A stretch of 31,005 nt of DNA. Origin: Anthropogastromicrobium sp963604075 (GTDB lineage Bacteria; Bacillota; Clostridia; Lachnospirales; Lachnospiraceae). The notes beneath the pieces were generated by a model that was not told the origin of the DNA, searched no databases, and worked only from the letters and a program-made list of their open reading frames with translations. Each line of letters starts with the position of its first letter. Positions within the stretch are counted from its first letter, which is position 1. Positions 24,621 to 31,005 of the stretch are shown here, in pieces. The stretch is taken from the NCBI GenBank assembly GCA_963604075.1, contig CAVCPW010000268.1, forward strand, positions 1 through 31,005, in the 5' to 3' direction. Position numbers and translations under genes: made by a program.

Positions 24621-24692
24621 TGCGATTTACAAATTGTTGAAAAAGTTATATAATGAAAGAAAGTAATTTCTGTTATAAGGAGGAGTGTGGCA

Positions 24693-25301
24693 ATGAAGAA
24701 ACAGTTTATAATTACATTAGGACGTGAGTTTGGAAGCGGTGGTCACTCTATTGCAATTGAATTAGCCAAGTATTATGGCATTAAGCTGTACGATCATAAT
24801 CTGTTAGATATGGTAGCTGCTGAGAAGAACGTGGATGTAGAAAACTTAAGACGCTATGATGAGAAACCGAGGAGACTTCTGTTTTCAAGAAGTCAGAACG
24901 GATTTTCCAGTTCCGCTGAGGAAAATGTAGCATTCATGCAGTTTGACTATTTGAAGAGAAAAGCAGATTCGGGAGAGTCATTTATCGTAGTTGGAAGATG
25001 TGCAGAGACTGTGTTTGGAGACCGAGAAGATGTGATTTCTATATTTGTACTTGGAGATCGTGAAACAAAATGTAAGCGTGTAATGGAGATTTATGGACTG
25101 TCAGAGCATGATGCGCTGTTCAAGATGGATCGCCATGATAAGTATAGAAAACAGTATCACAATTATTTTTGTAAGGATAAGTGGGGCGATTCAAGAACAT
25201 ATGACATAAGCATCAACAGCAGCAAGCTGGGATTCGATGAGACAGTTAAAGCACTTGAGGACTACATAGACAGACGCATAGAAATACAGAATAAGGATTG
25301 A
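24693..25301 (+). CDS. Cytidylate kinase-like protein
   Basis: This 202-residue P-loop nucleotide-kinase-like protein belongs to the cytidylate-kinase-like family common in Clostridia. The N-terminal loop ITLGREFGSGGHSIAIELA lacks the classical Lys of a Walker A GKS/T, as is usual in this group. A core strand FIVVGRCAETVFG (about residues 97-109) and a lid-like arginine region (DRETKCKRVMEIYGL) follow. The ATG at 24693 is placed ideally after AAGGAGG (24678-24684). The in-frame GTG at 24687 is too close to it. The nucleotide substrate and pathway are unknown. It is unlikely to be the essential CMP kinase. It is preceded by a terminator and followed by a strong hairpin, so it is probably monocistronic. 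Confidence 0.85.
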   Translation: MKKQFIITLGREFGSGGHSIAIELAKYYGIKLYDHNLLDMVAAEKNVDVENLRRYDEKPRRLLFSRSQNGFSSSAEENVAFMQFDYLKRKADSGESFIVVGRCAETVFGDREDVISIFVLGDRETKCKRVMEIYGLSEHDALFKMDRHDKYRKQYHNYFCKDKWGDSRTYDISINSSKLGFDETVKALEDYIDRRIEIQNKD

Positions 25302-25347
25302 TAAAATACTATCTGGTAGGTTTGAAGGGTAATCATATTTTGAGAGT

Positions 25348-25386
25348 AGTTGGCTGCTCGGTCATTCAATGGCCGAGCAGCCAACT
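25348..25386. terminator. Perfect 14-bp hairpin between convergent genes
   Basis: AGTTGGCTGCTCGG (25348-25361) and CCGAGCAGCCAACT (25373-25386) form a perfect stem around an 11-nt loop. It probably serves as a shared terminator for the kinase-like gene and the pectinesterase gene. T tracts on either side are short. Confidence 0.65.
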
Positions 25387-25404
25387 TAACAAAATCAAGC
25401 AAGC

Positions 25405-25435
25405 AGCGAAGCGGATTGCGAATATCCGCTTGACT
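25405..25435. repeat. Second copy of the 31-bp palindromic repeat
   Basis: It is identical over 31 bp to 8304-8334, with the AAGCGGAT/ATCCGCTT hairpin inside. Here the flank adds GCTTCGCT (25441-25448), which is complementary to the copy's first eight bases (AGCGAAGC), giving a nested larger palindrome. It lies just beyond the pectinesterase stop codon. Confidence 0.85.
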
Positions 25436-25454
25436 ATCAGGCTTCGCTAAATTT

Positions 25455-26399
25455 CTACTGTGGATTGAAACAATCAAAGACAATTGAATATGCATAATCT
25501 GCGGCCTCTGTGTCGGTCAATGTATGTGTCCAGGATGGGCGCGTACCGACGGCACCGGGGCCGAAATTTTTATATTCTGCAAAGTATACCGTATCGTGTG
25601 CATCTGTCTTTCCCCAGTCATGCCAGCCTTCGGGGCGGATGTGATCACCAATCTCGGAATTTAAAATTACTACTTTTGCATATTCGCGCCATGGACGGCC
25701 GAGATAACATGTGTGCGGTTCACTTCCGATAAAGCGGCAGTGATTGAAAATGTAGCCATAGGTCTGTCCTTTCGGAGAGGAACCGGCTGTCACATAGCCG
25801 CCACCCTCTGCCAGCGACTCGAGCGTACAGTTTTCAAAGTATGCAGTAGCACTGCCAAAGATAAAGTCCACGCCGCCGCAGATATATGTATCTTTATAAT
25901 ATTGTCTTCCGTTAATGCGAGGAGCAAATTCCTTAGGCCCGCGAAATCCTCCGGGCTCTTTTTCTTTTTCAGGCAACGGGCCGGTAAAAAGTGTGTCCTG
26001 ACTGCCAAGCAGACGGCAGTTCTCCACGCGTATGCCCTCGCCCTCAGCATATAGTGCAATCGCCTGTCCGACCTTCTTGCCAGGTCCGGCAGCATTTTCT
26101 ACAGTCAGTCCGCGAAGCGTAATGTCGGCAGCATCCAAAAATAAAGTGTAAGTACGGAATGTTCCGCGTTTAATGCCATCAGGCATAATTTCACGTGCAT
26201 AGTCATCATACGTCAAAATTGTAGAAGAAGCATCATCACCCTCTAAGGTAATGTGTGGCTGTGAAATTGTCAGCTTTTCATAATAACGTCCCGGTGCAAT
26301 ATGGATAGTGACAGGCTGTGGCGCGTAAGCCTTTGCTGCCTCAATTGCATCTGCAAGCTGTGGATATTTTGTATTTTGTCCGGCATTTATTGTAATCAT
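25455..26399 (-). CDS. CE8 pectin methylesterase, apparently intracellular
   Basis: This 314-residue pectinesterase removes methyl esters from (oligo)galacturonate. The right-handed beta-helix carries all CE8 active-site elements: Q134 and acid/base D135 in GSQDTL, nucleophile D178 in GGVDFIFGSATAYFENC, and R235/W237 in CYLGRPWREY. There is no signal peptide. The protein starts directly with MITINAGQNTKYPQLADAI, so it probably acts on imported methylated oligogalacturonides. A charged loop, PEKEKEPGG (about residues 143-150), follows the acid/base motif. GGGAGG precedes the ATG. It is transcribed divergently from the GH115 gene from a consensus promoter, with an operator-like palindrome in the shared region. 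Confidence 0.94.
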   Translation of the reverse strand: MITINAGQNTKYPQLADAIEAAKAYAPQPVTIHIAPGRYYEKLTISQPHITLEGDDASSTILTYDDYAREIMPDGIKRGTFRTYTLFLDAADITLRGLTVENAAGPGKKVGQAIALYAEGEGIRVENCRLLGSQDTLFTGPLPEKEKEPGGFRGPKEFAPRINGRQYYKDTYICGGVDFIFGSATAYFENCTLESLAEGGGYVTAGSSPKGQTYGYIFNHCRFIGSEPHTCYLGRPWREYAKVVILNSEIGDHIRPEGWHDWGKTDAHDTVYFAEYKNFGPGAVGTRPSWTHTLTDTEAADYAYSIVFDCFNPQ

Positions 26400-26440
26400 A
26401 GAAGTCCTCCCTTTCTTGCGAAAATTTGTACCATGTAGGT

Positions 26441-26469
26441 ATTTTAAAATATCACATTTGGGCTGTCAA
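26441..26469 (-). promoter_or_regulatory. Promoter of the pectin methylesterase gene
   Basis: On the minus strand a perfect TTGACA (26464-26469) and TAAAAT (26441-26446) are spaced by 17 nt. It is the best sigma-A type promoter in the window. Confidence 0.8.
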
Positions 26470-26551
26470 TACATGCTTGCCTTTTTGAAAGCACTATTGT
26501 AAGATGAGCGTAGAAAGAAAATGAGCAACGACTCGAATTTAGTATATTTTT

Positions 26552-26567
26552 TGCAAAGCATTTTGCA
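26552..26567. promoter_or_regulatory. Operator-like palindrome TGCAAA-N4-TTTGCA
   Basis: A perfect 6+6 palindrome lies 38 nt before the GH115 start, in the divergent CE8/GH115 region. It has the size and symmetry of LacI- or GntR-type sites, but lacks the central CG of a CcpA cre site. Confidence 0.5.
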
Positions 26568-26604
26568 GATGAAATTGGTTCGCTGCTAAAAATGGAGGTA
26601 AATC

Positions 26605-29600
26605 ATGATTATCAGAGAGTACAGCAAAGTAGAGCTGATCTCAAGTGAAACAGAGAGCGAAGCAGTTAAGATTGCGTTCGTAAATCTGCGGCGTGATCTG
26701 ATTCGCACACTAAATTGCAATGTGACAGAGAATGTGTGCAAAGAAGGTGCGTGCATGTGCAAAGAAGATGTGTGTAAAGAAAACGCTTCTGTATCGACTA
26801 GTGAACAGGCTACTGCAAATACAGAGAAATTGACGGGTATTTTACGTATCATTGTTGGAACAGTTGGTCATCTGGCAGAGCTTGATGCAAAAGCAGACAC
26901 ATCCAGGCTACAGGCGGAGAATGGCACGTATCGCAAGGAAGCTTTTTTGATTCAGGAAAAAGAGGGAGAACTGTTGATTGCAGGAACCGACCGTAGAGGA
27001 ACCATCTATGGCATTTATGATTTCTGTGAGTGGTTAGGAGTATCGCCGTGGTATTTCTTTGCCGATGTTCCAGCGCGCCGCAGAAGTGAGGCCATAATTC
27101 CAACGGGCTATTGCAAAGTAGATTATCCAGCTGTCGAATACAGAGGAATCTTTATCAATGATGAGGAAGAGTTAGAGCACTGGGTATGGCGCTATATGGG
27201 CGAGGAAACCATCGGAGTAAAGACCTACGAGAAGATTTTCGAGCTGCTTCTTCGTTTGAAGATCAATTATATCTGGCCGGCAATGCACGTCAATTCCTTT
27301 AATTTAAAGCAAGAAAACGGTGCGCTCGCTGATCGCATGGGTATTGTTGTCGGAACATCACATTGTGATATGCTAATGAGAAGCAACAACCGAGAGTGGA
27401 GACCTTGGTTAGCAAAGAAAGGCTACACTGATGTTGAATATGACTTCTCCATTCCAGGCAGAAACCGTGAAATCTTAAAAGAATACTGGCGTGAGAGCGT
27501 CGAGCAAAATCGTGACTTTGAGGTTAGCTATACCGTTGGCATGAGAGGCATTCACGACTCTGGATTTGAGACAAAATCACTTGAAGGCTTAACAGGTGAG
27601 AATCTTTTAAAAGCAAAAATCAAATTGCTTGAATCTGTCATGGAAGCGCAGGAGGAGATTCTTTCTGATACATTGGACACAGAGCCGATGAAGACTTTCG
27701 TGCCATATAAGGAAGTACTTGAGCTGTATGACAATGGCTTAAAGGTACCAGAAGACCTGACATTGATCTGGACAAATGATAACTATGGCTATGTGCGCCG
27801 CTATCCTGGCGAGAAGGAAAAGGCGAGAAAGAGCGGAAATGGTATCTATTACCATAACTCCTACTGGGCACCACCGGGAGCATCATATCTGTTTATTTGC
27901 TCCATTCCGATGGCACATACCAGAAATGAGCTGTTAAAGGCATACAAAGAGGGCATTCAGAAGGTATGGGTGACAAATTTTGGTGCAATAAAGCCACTCG
28001 AGCAGCAGCTTTCATTCTACGCAAAGCTTGCATGGGAGGCGGATGGTGATGCACATCGTGATCTTGAGACCTTCGATGAGACTATTTTTCTGACAAAATG
28101 GCTCAATAGTATGTTTTCCGGTCAGCCTGGAGCGAAGCTGGCACCGCTTCTTATTGAGTTTGATCAGCTCACCAATACAAGAAAGCTAGAGCACATGGAC
28201 GATGACTGTTTCTCACAGACCGCATTTGGCGATGAAGCGGCAGAGCGTATGCACAAGTATGAGCATATTTGTAGTGAGATTGAGGCTGTCTACGAGAGCT
28301 TGCCAGCACCAGAGAAGGATGCATTCTATCAGCTCGTGCTGATGAAAGTACAGGCTGCCTACTTTACAAATGGTATGTATTACTATGCAGATCGCAGCCG
28401 CCTTTGCATGCGACAGGGAAAAAATAGTGACGCAAAACGTTATACCGATAAGAGCCATGCATTTGATCAGGCGCGCAGAAAGCTTTTATATTACTATAAT
28501 CATGTGATGAGCAATGGAAAGTGGAATGGCATCTTAACACCAGAGGATTTCCCACCGCCACGTACCGCAATGTATCCGGCGTGTCGTGTGCCATTAAAGT
28601 CAGCAGCAGATTGTATGATCGTCACCTGCTGGAACAATCAAAGTGAGTTAACATTTACCGATAGCACCCACGGTAACGCTAAGTGGATTGAACTTGCAAA
28701 CGCAGGAGACGGTGCATTGCCGTATAAAATAGAGAAGCCAGAGTGGCTTGAAATCGATGGAAACCTTCAATCAGAAGGCATACTCACAAAAGAAACCCGC
28801 TTTGTTTTAAGCGTAATACCACAGAGCAAATCAGCAGAGGTAGTCAATTTTGATAATGCATCAGCAGAGGCACAGTCATTGTTGATTCGTCATGGCGAAA
28901 TCAATGTACTTAGCGGTACACAAAAAGTTGCTGCAATTCCAGTAACTGATGAGACCGATGCCGTAAAGGTTCGTGTGCAAAAAGTAGCAGAAGATGCAAA
29001 TATGACTCCAAATCTAGCAGCTTACATTGCAATAGAAGACAGTGGACGCTGCGTCATTGAGGCAGAAAACGGAAATGCTGTGTCAGAACTTGACGAAACG
29101 GGCTGGAACGTCATTTCTCATCTTGGCCGTTCACAGGGGAACTTATTAGAAGCAAGGACTATAGGCGCACAGTGGTTCTGCCCATTCTATCTGACACAGG
29201 GCGGCGACTTTGCAGTAGAGCTGCACCGCTTCCCAACTTTAAATTCTGTTGGTCACCTTCGTGTCGGAATTTCTGTGGATGATGGCGAAATGATCGTACT
29301 TGAGTCAAAATCGACAGATGAGCATCGTGCGGACTGGAAGCACAATATTTTAAACAATGTGGATAGGCTCGCTGGACGCATTTCAGGCCTTACTGCAGGA
29401 CTTCATAAGCTTATCTTTACCGCAATTGATCCGTATGTTTCCTTCACACGTGTAGTTCTCTACGATGAGAAGACGATCGCAGGAAAGCAGCTGGCTGCTT
29501 CACTTGAAGCACCGGCAAAGCTCGTTGATGGCGGTTACGAAAGAAGTAACCTTGGCCTTAATCCGACAAGCCCGGCATGTGAGATGCTTCCAGCTGAGAT

Positions 29601-30255
29601 TAATCTGGACACATACTGCGCATACTGGTATGGTGATGTGACACCAGAGCCGCGACCTGTTCTTTATCTGCCATATATCGCAGGAAAGGATACACTGGCA
29701 GATGACGATATTATCATTCGTCAGGAAGACACCCCACAAACCATCACTCCGCAGCAGATTCTGGCAAAGGCGGCAAGCCCGGCCATAGAGGAAAATGGTA
29801 TTATCGCTATTGATGCTGCATCTGCACTGGCACAAACTACATTTGCATTTGAACAAGACAGCGCAGACGGCATTGTATGGAATTATTGTGACAGTCCATC
29901 CTACGGTGAGACCGGCCTCGCGATGTATATCGAGCAGGAAGGCTTATCCTGGAACGCATCAGATGCACCAAACCTTCATTTTATTATACAGGCAGAGGGT
30001 GGACACTACTGCATCTGGGTGCGCACCTGGCAGTGGGGTAACGACAGTTCACATTATACCGTTGGAATTGATGGAGACATCATACCAGAGAAAGAGCTGT
30101 ACGGAGGTCGCCCACTCTGGAAATATGCCTCTGAGCATGTATGGAAGTGGGCACCGGTTTGGGAGTGTGATCTGTCAAAGGGTCAGCATGAAATTAGCAT
30201 ATACAGCTTAGATTCGCGTCTTCGCATTGATCGAATACGAATTGAAAGTGTGTAA
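26605..30255 (+). CDS. GH115 alpha-glucuronidase with extended C-terminus
   Basis: This is a GH115 alpha-(4-O-methyl)glucuronidase, which removes (methyl)glucuronic acid from glucuronoxylan. At 1216 residues it is longer than the usual 850-1000. The N-terminal carbohydrate-handling domain leads to EWLGVSPWYFFADVP. The catalytic barrel then starts at YRGIFINDEEELEHW (about residue 179) and continues with RLKINYIWPAMH, VVGTSHCDMLMRS and WTNDNYGYVRRYP. A GH115 C-terminal beta domain (CVIEAENG, about residue 815) and a further 200-residue beta-rich module with many Trp (WVRTWQWGNDSSHY) follow. Residues 38-60 hold an odd Cys-rich segment with CKE repeats. No signal peptide is visible. GGAGG lies upstream of the ATG. 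The gene is divergent from CE8. Confidence 0.92.
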   Translation: MIIREYSKVELISSETESEAVKIAFVNLRRDLIRTLNCNVTENVCKEGACMCKEDVCKENASVSTSEQATANTEKLTGILRIIVGTVGHLAELDAKADTSRLQAENGTYRKEAFLIQEKEGELLIAGTDRRGTIYGIYDFCEWLGVSPWYFFADVPARRRSEAIIPTGYCKVDYPAVEYRGIFINDEEELEHWVWRYMGEETIGVKTYEKIFELLLRLKINYIWPAMHVNSFNLKQENGALADRMGIVVGTSHCDMLMRSNNREWRPWLAKKGYTDVEYDFSIPGRNREILKEYWRESVEQNRDFEVSYTVGMRGIHDSGFETKSLEGLTGENLLKAKIKLLESVMEAQEEILSDTLDTEPMKTFVPYKEVLELYDNGLKVPEDLTLIWTNDNYGYVRRYPGEKEKARKSGNGIYYHNSYWAPPGASYLFICSIPMAHTRNELLKAYKEGIQKVWVTNFGAIKPLEQQLSFYAKLAWEADGDAHRDLETFDETIFLTKWLNSMFSGQPGAKLAPLLIEFDQLTNTRKLEHMDDDCFSQTAFGDEAAERMHKYEHICSEIEAVYESLPAPEKDAFYQLVLMKVQAAYFTNGMYYYADRSRLCMRQGKNSDAKRYTDKSHAFDQARRKLLYYYNHVMSNGKWNGILTPEDFPPPRTAMYPACRVPLKSAADCMIVTCWNNQSELTFTDSTHGNAKWIELANAGDGALPYKIEKPEWLEIDGNLQSEGILTKETRFVLSVIPQSKSAEVVNFDNASAEAQSLLIRHGEINVLSGTQKVAAIPVTDETDAVKVRVQKVAEDANMTPNLAAYIAIEDSGRCVIEAENGNAVSELDETGWNVISHLGRSQGNLLEARTIGAQWFCPFYLTQGGDFAVELHRFPTLNSVGHLRVGISVDDGEMIVLESKSTDEHRADWKHNILNNVDRLAGRISGLTAGLHKLIFTAIDPYVSFTRVVLYDEKTIAGKQLAASLEAPAKLVDGGYERSNLGLNPTSPACEMLPAEINLDTYCAYWYGDVTPEPRPVLYLPYIAGKDTLADDDIIIRQEDTPQTITPQQILAKAASPAIEENGIIAIDAASALAQTTFAFEQDSADGIVWNYCDSPSYGETGLAMYIEQEGLSWNASDAPNLHFIIQAEGGHYCIWVRTWQWGNDSSHYTVGIDGDIIPEKELYGGRPLWKYASEHVWKWAPVWECDLSKGQHEISIYSLDSRLRIDRIRIESV

Positions 30256-30333
30256 ATAGTTGGAAATTATTACAGGACAAAACTTCGCTAAAGCGCCATA
30301 CTAGATGAGAAAAAGTAGAAGATAAAAAAGAAA

Positions 30334-30367
30334 AGGCCTGCCTGCCCATTACTGGGCAAGCAGGTCT
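30334..30367 (-). terminator. Intrinsic terminator overlapping the Rrf2 stop codon
   Basis: On the minus strand a 15-bp stem (30353-30367 with 30334-30348, two G-T pairs) has the TAA stop of the regulator in its 4-nt loop. It is followed by a long T-rich run (about 30318-30333). It may also serve the converging GH115 transcript. Confidence 0.88.
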
Positions 30368-30753
30368 GCTAATGTAATGCTGTCGAGATAATCGTTCACG
30401 AGTTCTCCAAGTTTCATCCACATCCCGATGGTGCGACATTCCGAAGCCTTTGGACAGGACGTCATACCATCTTCAATACAGCTGACAGGTTCAAGACTCG
30501 TCTCTGTTAAACGAAGAATACGCCCGATTGTGTACTCCTCAGGAGACATCGTCAGGCGATAACCGCCTCCCTTGCCGCGCATTCCCTCAAGCAGGTGCTC
30601 CTGCACAAGAATCTTCAAAATGCTCTCCAGATATTTCTCGGAAATGCCCTGTCTGGCAGCAATCGACTTTAATGGAATGTATTGTTCATTCGGATGTTCT
30701 GCAATATCAATCATAACGCGCAGGGCATAACGCCCTCTGGTAGATACAATCAT
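30349..30753 (-). CDS. Rrf2-family transcriptional regulator with three-Cys cluster motif
   Basis: This 134-residue winged-helix regulator belongs to the Rrf2 family (IscR, NsrR, CymR, RsrR relatives). The N-terminal helix MIVSTRGRYALRVMIDIA and the recognition part ISEKYLESILKILVQEHLLEGMRGKGGGYRL are typical. C92, C100 and C106 (spacing C-x7-C-x5-C) match the place where IscR-type members bind a 2Fe-2S cluster, so a redox, nitric oxide or Fe-S signal is likely. CymR-like members lack this cluster motif. GAGGTGACAT precedes the ATG. No isc or suf genes are beside it in the window. It is apparently monocistronic, with its own promoter and a strong terminator. Confidence 0.92.
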   Translation of the reverse strand: MIVSTRGRYALRVMIDIAEHPNEQYIPLKSIAARQGISEKYLESILKILVQEHLLEGMRGKGGGYRLTMSPEEYTIGRILRLTETSLEPVSCIEDGMTSCPKASECRTIGMWMKLGELVNDYLDSITLADLLAQ

Positions 30754-30884
30754 ATGTCACCTCAAAATTTAAAATAAGCTGCCAGGTTCATTAATTATTA
30801 GTTGTTCATCAGATTTAATATTTAGTGGTTGCTAATTACTACATATGGCAGCAGTAGGTCTGTTTTTACTCGACAGATAAACCT

Positions 30885-30913
30885 ATTATACTACAAGGTA
30901 AAAGGGAAATCAA
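30885..30913 (-). promoter_or_regulatory. Promoter of the Rrf2 gene
   Basis: On the minus strand TTGATT (30908-30913), 17 nt, then a perfect TATAAT (30885-30890). Short ACCT/AGGT half sites flank the -10 and could be part of an autoregulatory site. Confidence 0.7.
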
Positions 30914-30952
30914 ATAGAAAATAGAAAATCAAGCTCAAGTTCACAATCGAAA

Positions 30953-31005
30953 GTGAACTACTCCGACTTATAGAAGTCGGAGCTTCCTGCTTCAACCACT
31001 ACTGC
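30953..31005 (-). mobile_element. Right end of a putative IS200/IS605-family element
   Basis: The subterminal hairpin plus TAGTTCAC suggests that the element's right boundary lies near 30953, with the body beyond 31005. It sits about 40 bp upstream of the Rrf2 promoter, so its outward transcript would run into the regulator's control region. Confidence 0.55.
30958..31005 (-). CDS. Possible last codons of a tnpB gene (truncated by window edge)
   Basis: The minus-strand frame reads AVVVEAGSSDFYKSE and stops at TAG (30958-30960), within the omega-RNA scaffold. Overlap of the tnpB 3' end with the RNA is normal in these elements. Only 15 codons are visible, so the gene call depends entirely on the element being what it seems. 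Confidence 0.45.
   Translation of the reverse strand, partial: AVVVEAGSSDFYKSE

Larger units (their letters stand above)
30937..31005 (-). ncRNA. Probable 3' end of a TnpB omega-RNA with its guide
   Basis: Read on the minus strand, the edge gives a GGTTGAAGCAGGAAGC lead-in, a perfect CTCCGACTT/AAGTCGGAG hairpin (arms 30961-30969 and 30974-30982) and then TAGTTCAC (30960-30953). This lead-in, hairpin and TAGTTCAC order is the familiar right end of IS200/IS605-type tnpB elements, where it is the omega-RNA scaffold. The bases after it, TTTCGATTGTGAACTT (30952-30937), would be the guide. The recognition is from memory of such ends, and most of the element is outside the window. Confidence 0.6.

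Noticed and set aside
26552..26567. CcpA cre site
   Set aside because: The central CG of the cre consensus is missing and the arm sequence differs, so it is reported only as an unassigned palindrome.

Overview
This window looks like a chromosomal segment of an anaerobic gut Clostridium relative, most likely a Lachnospiraceae (Bacillota). Four things point that way: strong AGGAGG-type ribosome binding sites, a GH3 enzyme with the reversed domain order first described in Butyrivibrio and Ruminococcus, the mix of CdaR, BlaI and Rrf2 regulators, and intracellular plant-fibre glycosidases without signal peptides. The genus cannot be fixed from the sequence alone.

Layout. 1-8183 holds a run of plus-strand glycosidases: the 3' part of a GH78 alpha-L-rhamnosidase, two tiny coupled ORFs of unknown function (the second apparently frameshifted), a permuted GH3 beta-glucosidase/xylosidase, and two GH43 enzymes. 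A cluster of consecutive hairpins (8195-8334) separates these from a CCA-adding-type nucleotidyltransferase, then a GH36 alpha-galactosidase, an orphan BlaI/MecI-type repressor and purC. 13895-17474 is a sugar-acid module: a CdaR-type activator facing a minus-strand glycerate kinase-GntP permease operon. It is followed by an unusual NifX/Cys-His linker/SlyD-like FKBP fusion, a GH29 alpha-L-fucosidase, a large transglutaminase-like protein, an ArsB/NhaD/SLC13-type transporter and a cytidylate-kinase-like protein. The right part has a divergent pair, CE8 pectin methylesterase (minus) and GH115 alpha-glucuronidase (plus). It ends with an Rrf2 regulator and, at the very edge, what appears to be the right end of an IS200/IS605-type tnpB element with its omega-RNA 3' scaffold.

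How it works together (inference). The enzymes remove rhamnose, xylose/arabinose, glucose, galactose, fucose, methyl-glucuronate and pectin methyl esters. None of the full-length ones has a visible signal peptide, so they probably finish off imported oligosaccharides from pectin (RG-I/RG-II type) and glucuronoxylan inside the cell. No sugar ABC or PTS importer lies in the window. Uronic and sugar-acid catabolism could feed the CdaR/glycerate kinase module.

Most notable non-coding signals: (i) the tnpB/omega-RNA end with a readable guide; (ii) short imperfect tandem duplications at or just after the stop codons of five different genes; (iii) a 31-bp palindromic repeat present twice, 17 kb apart; (iv) operator-like palindromes in front of several sugar genes. 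All functional calls rest on reading motifs by eye, with no database search.
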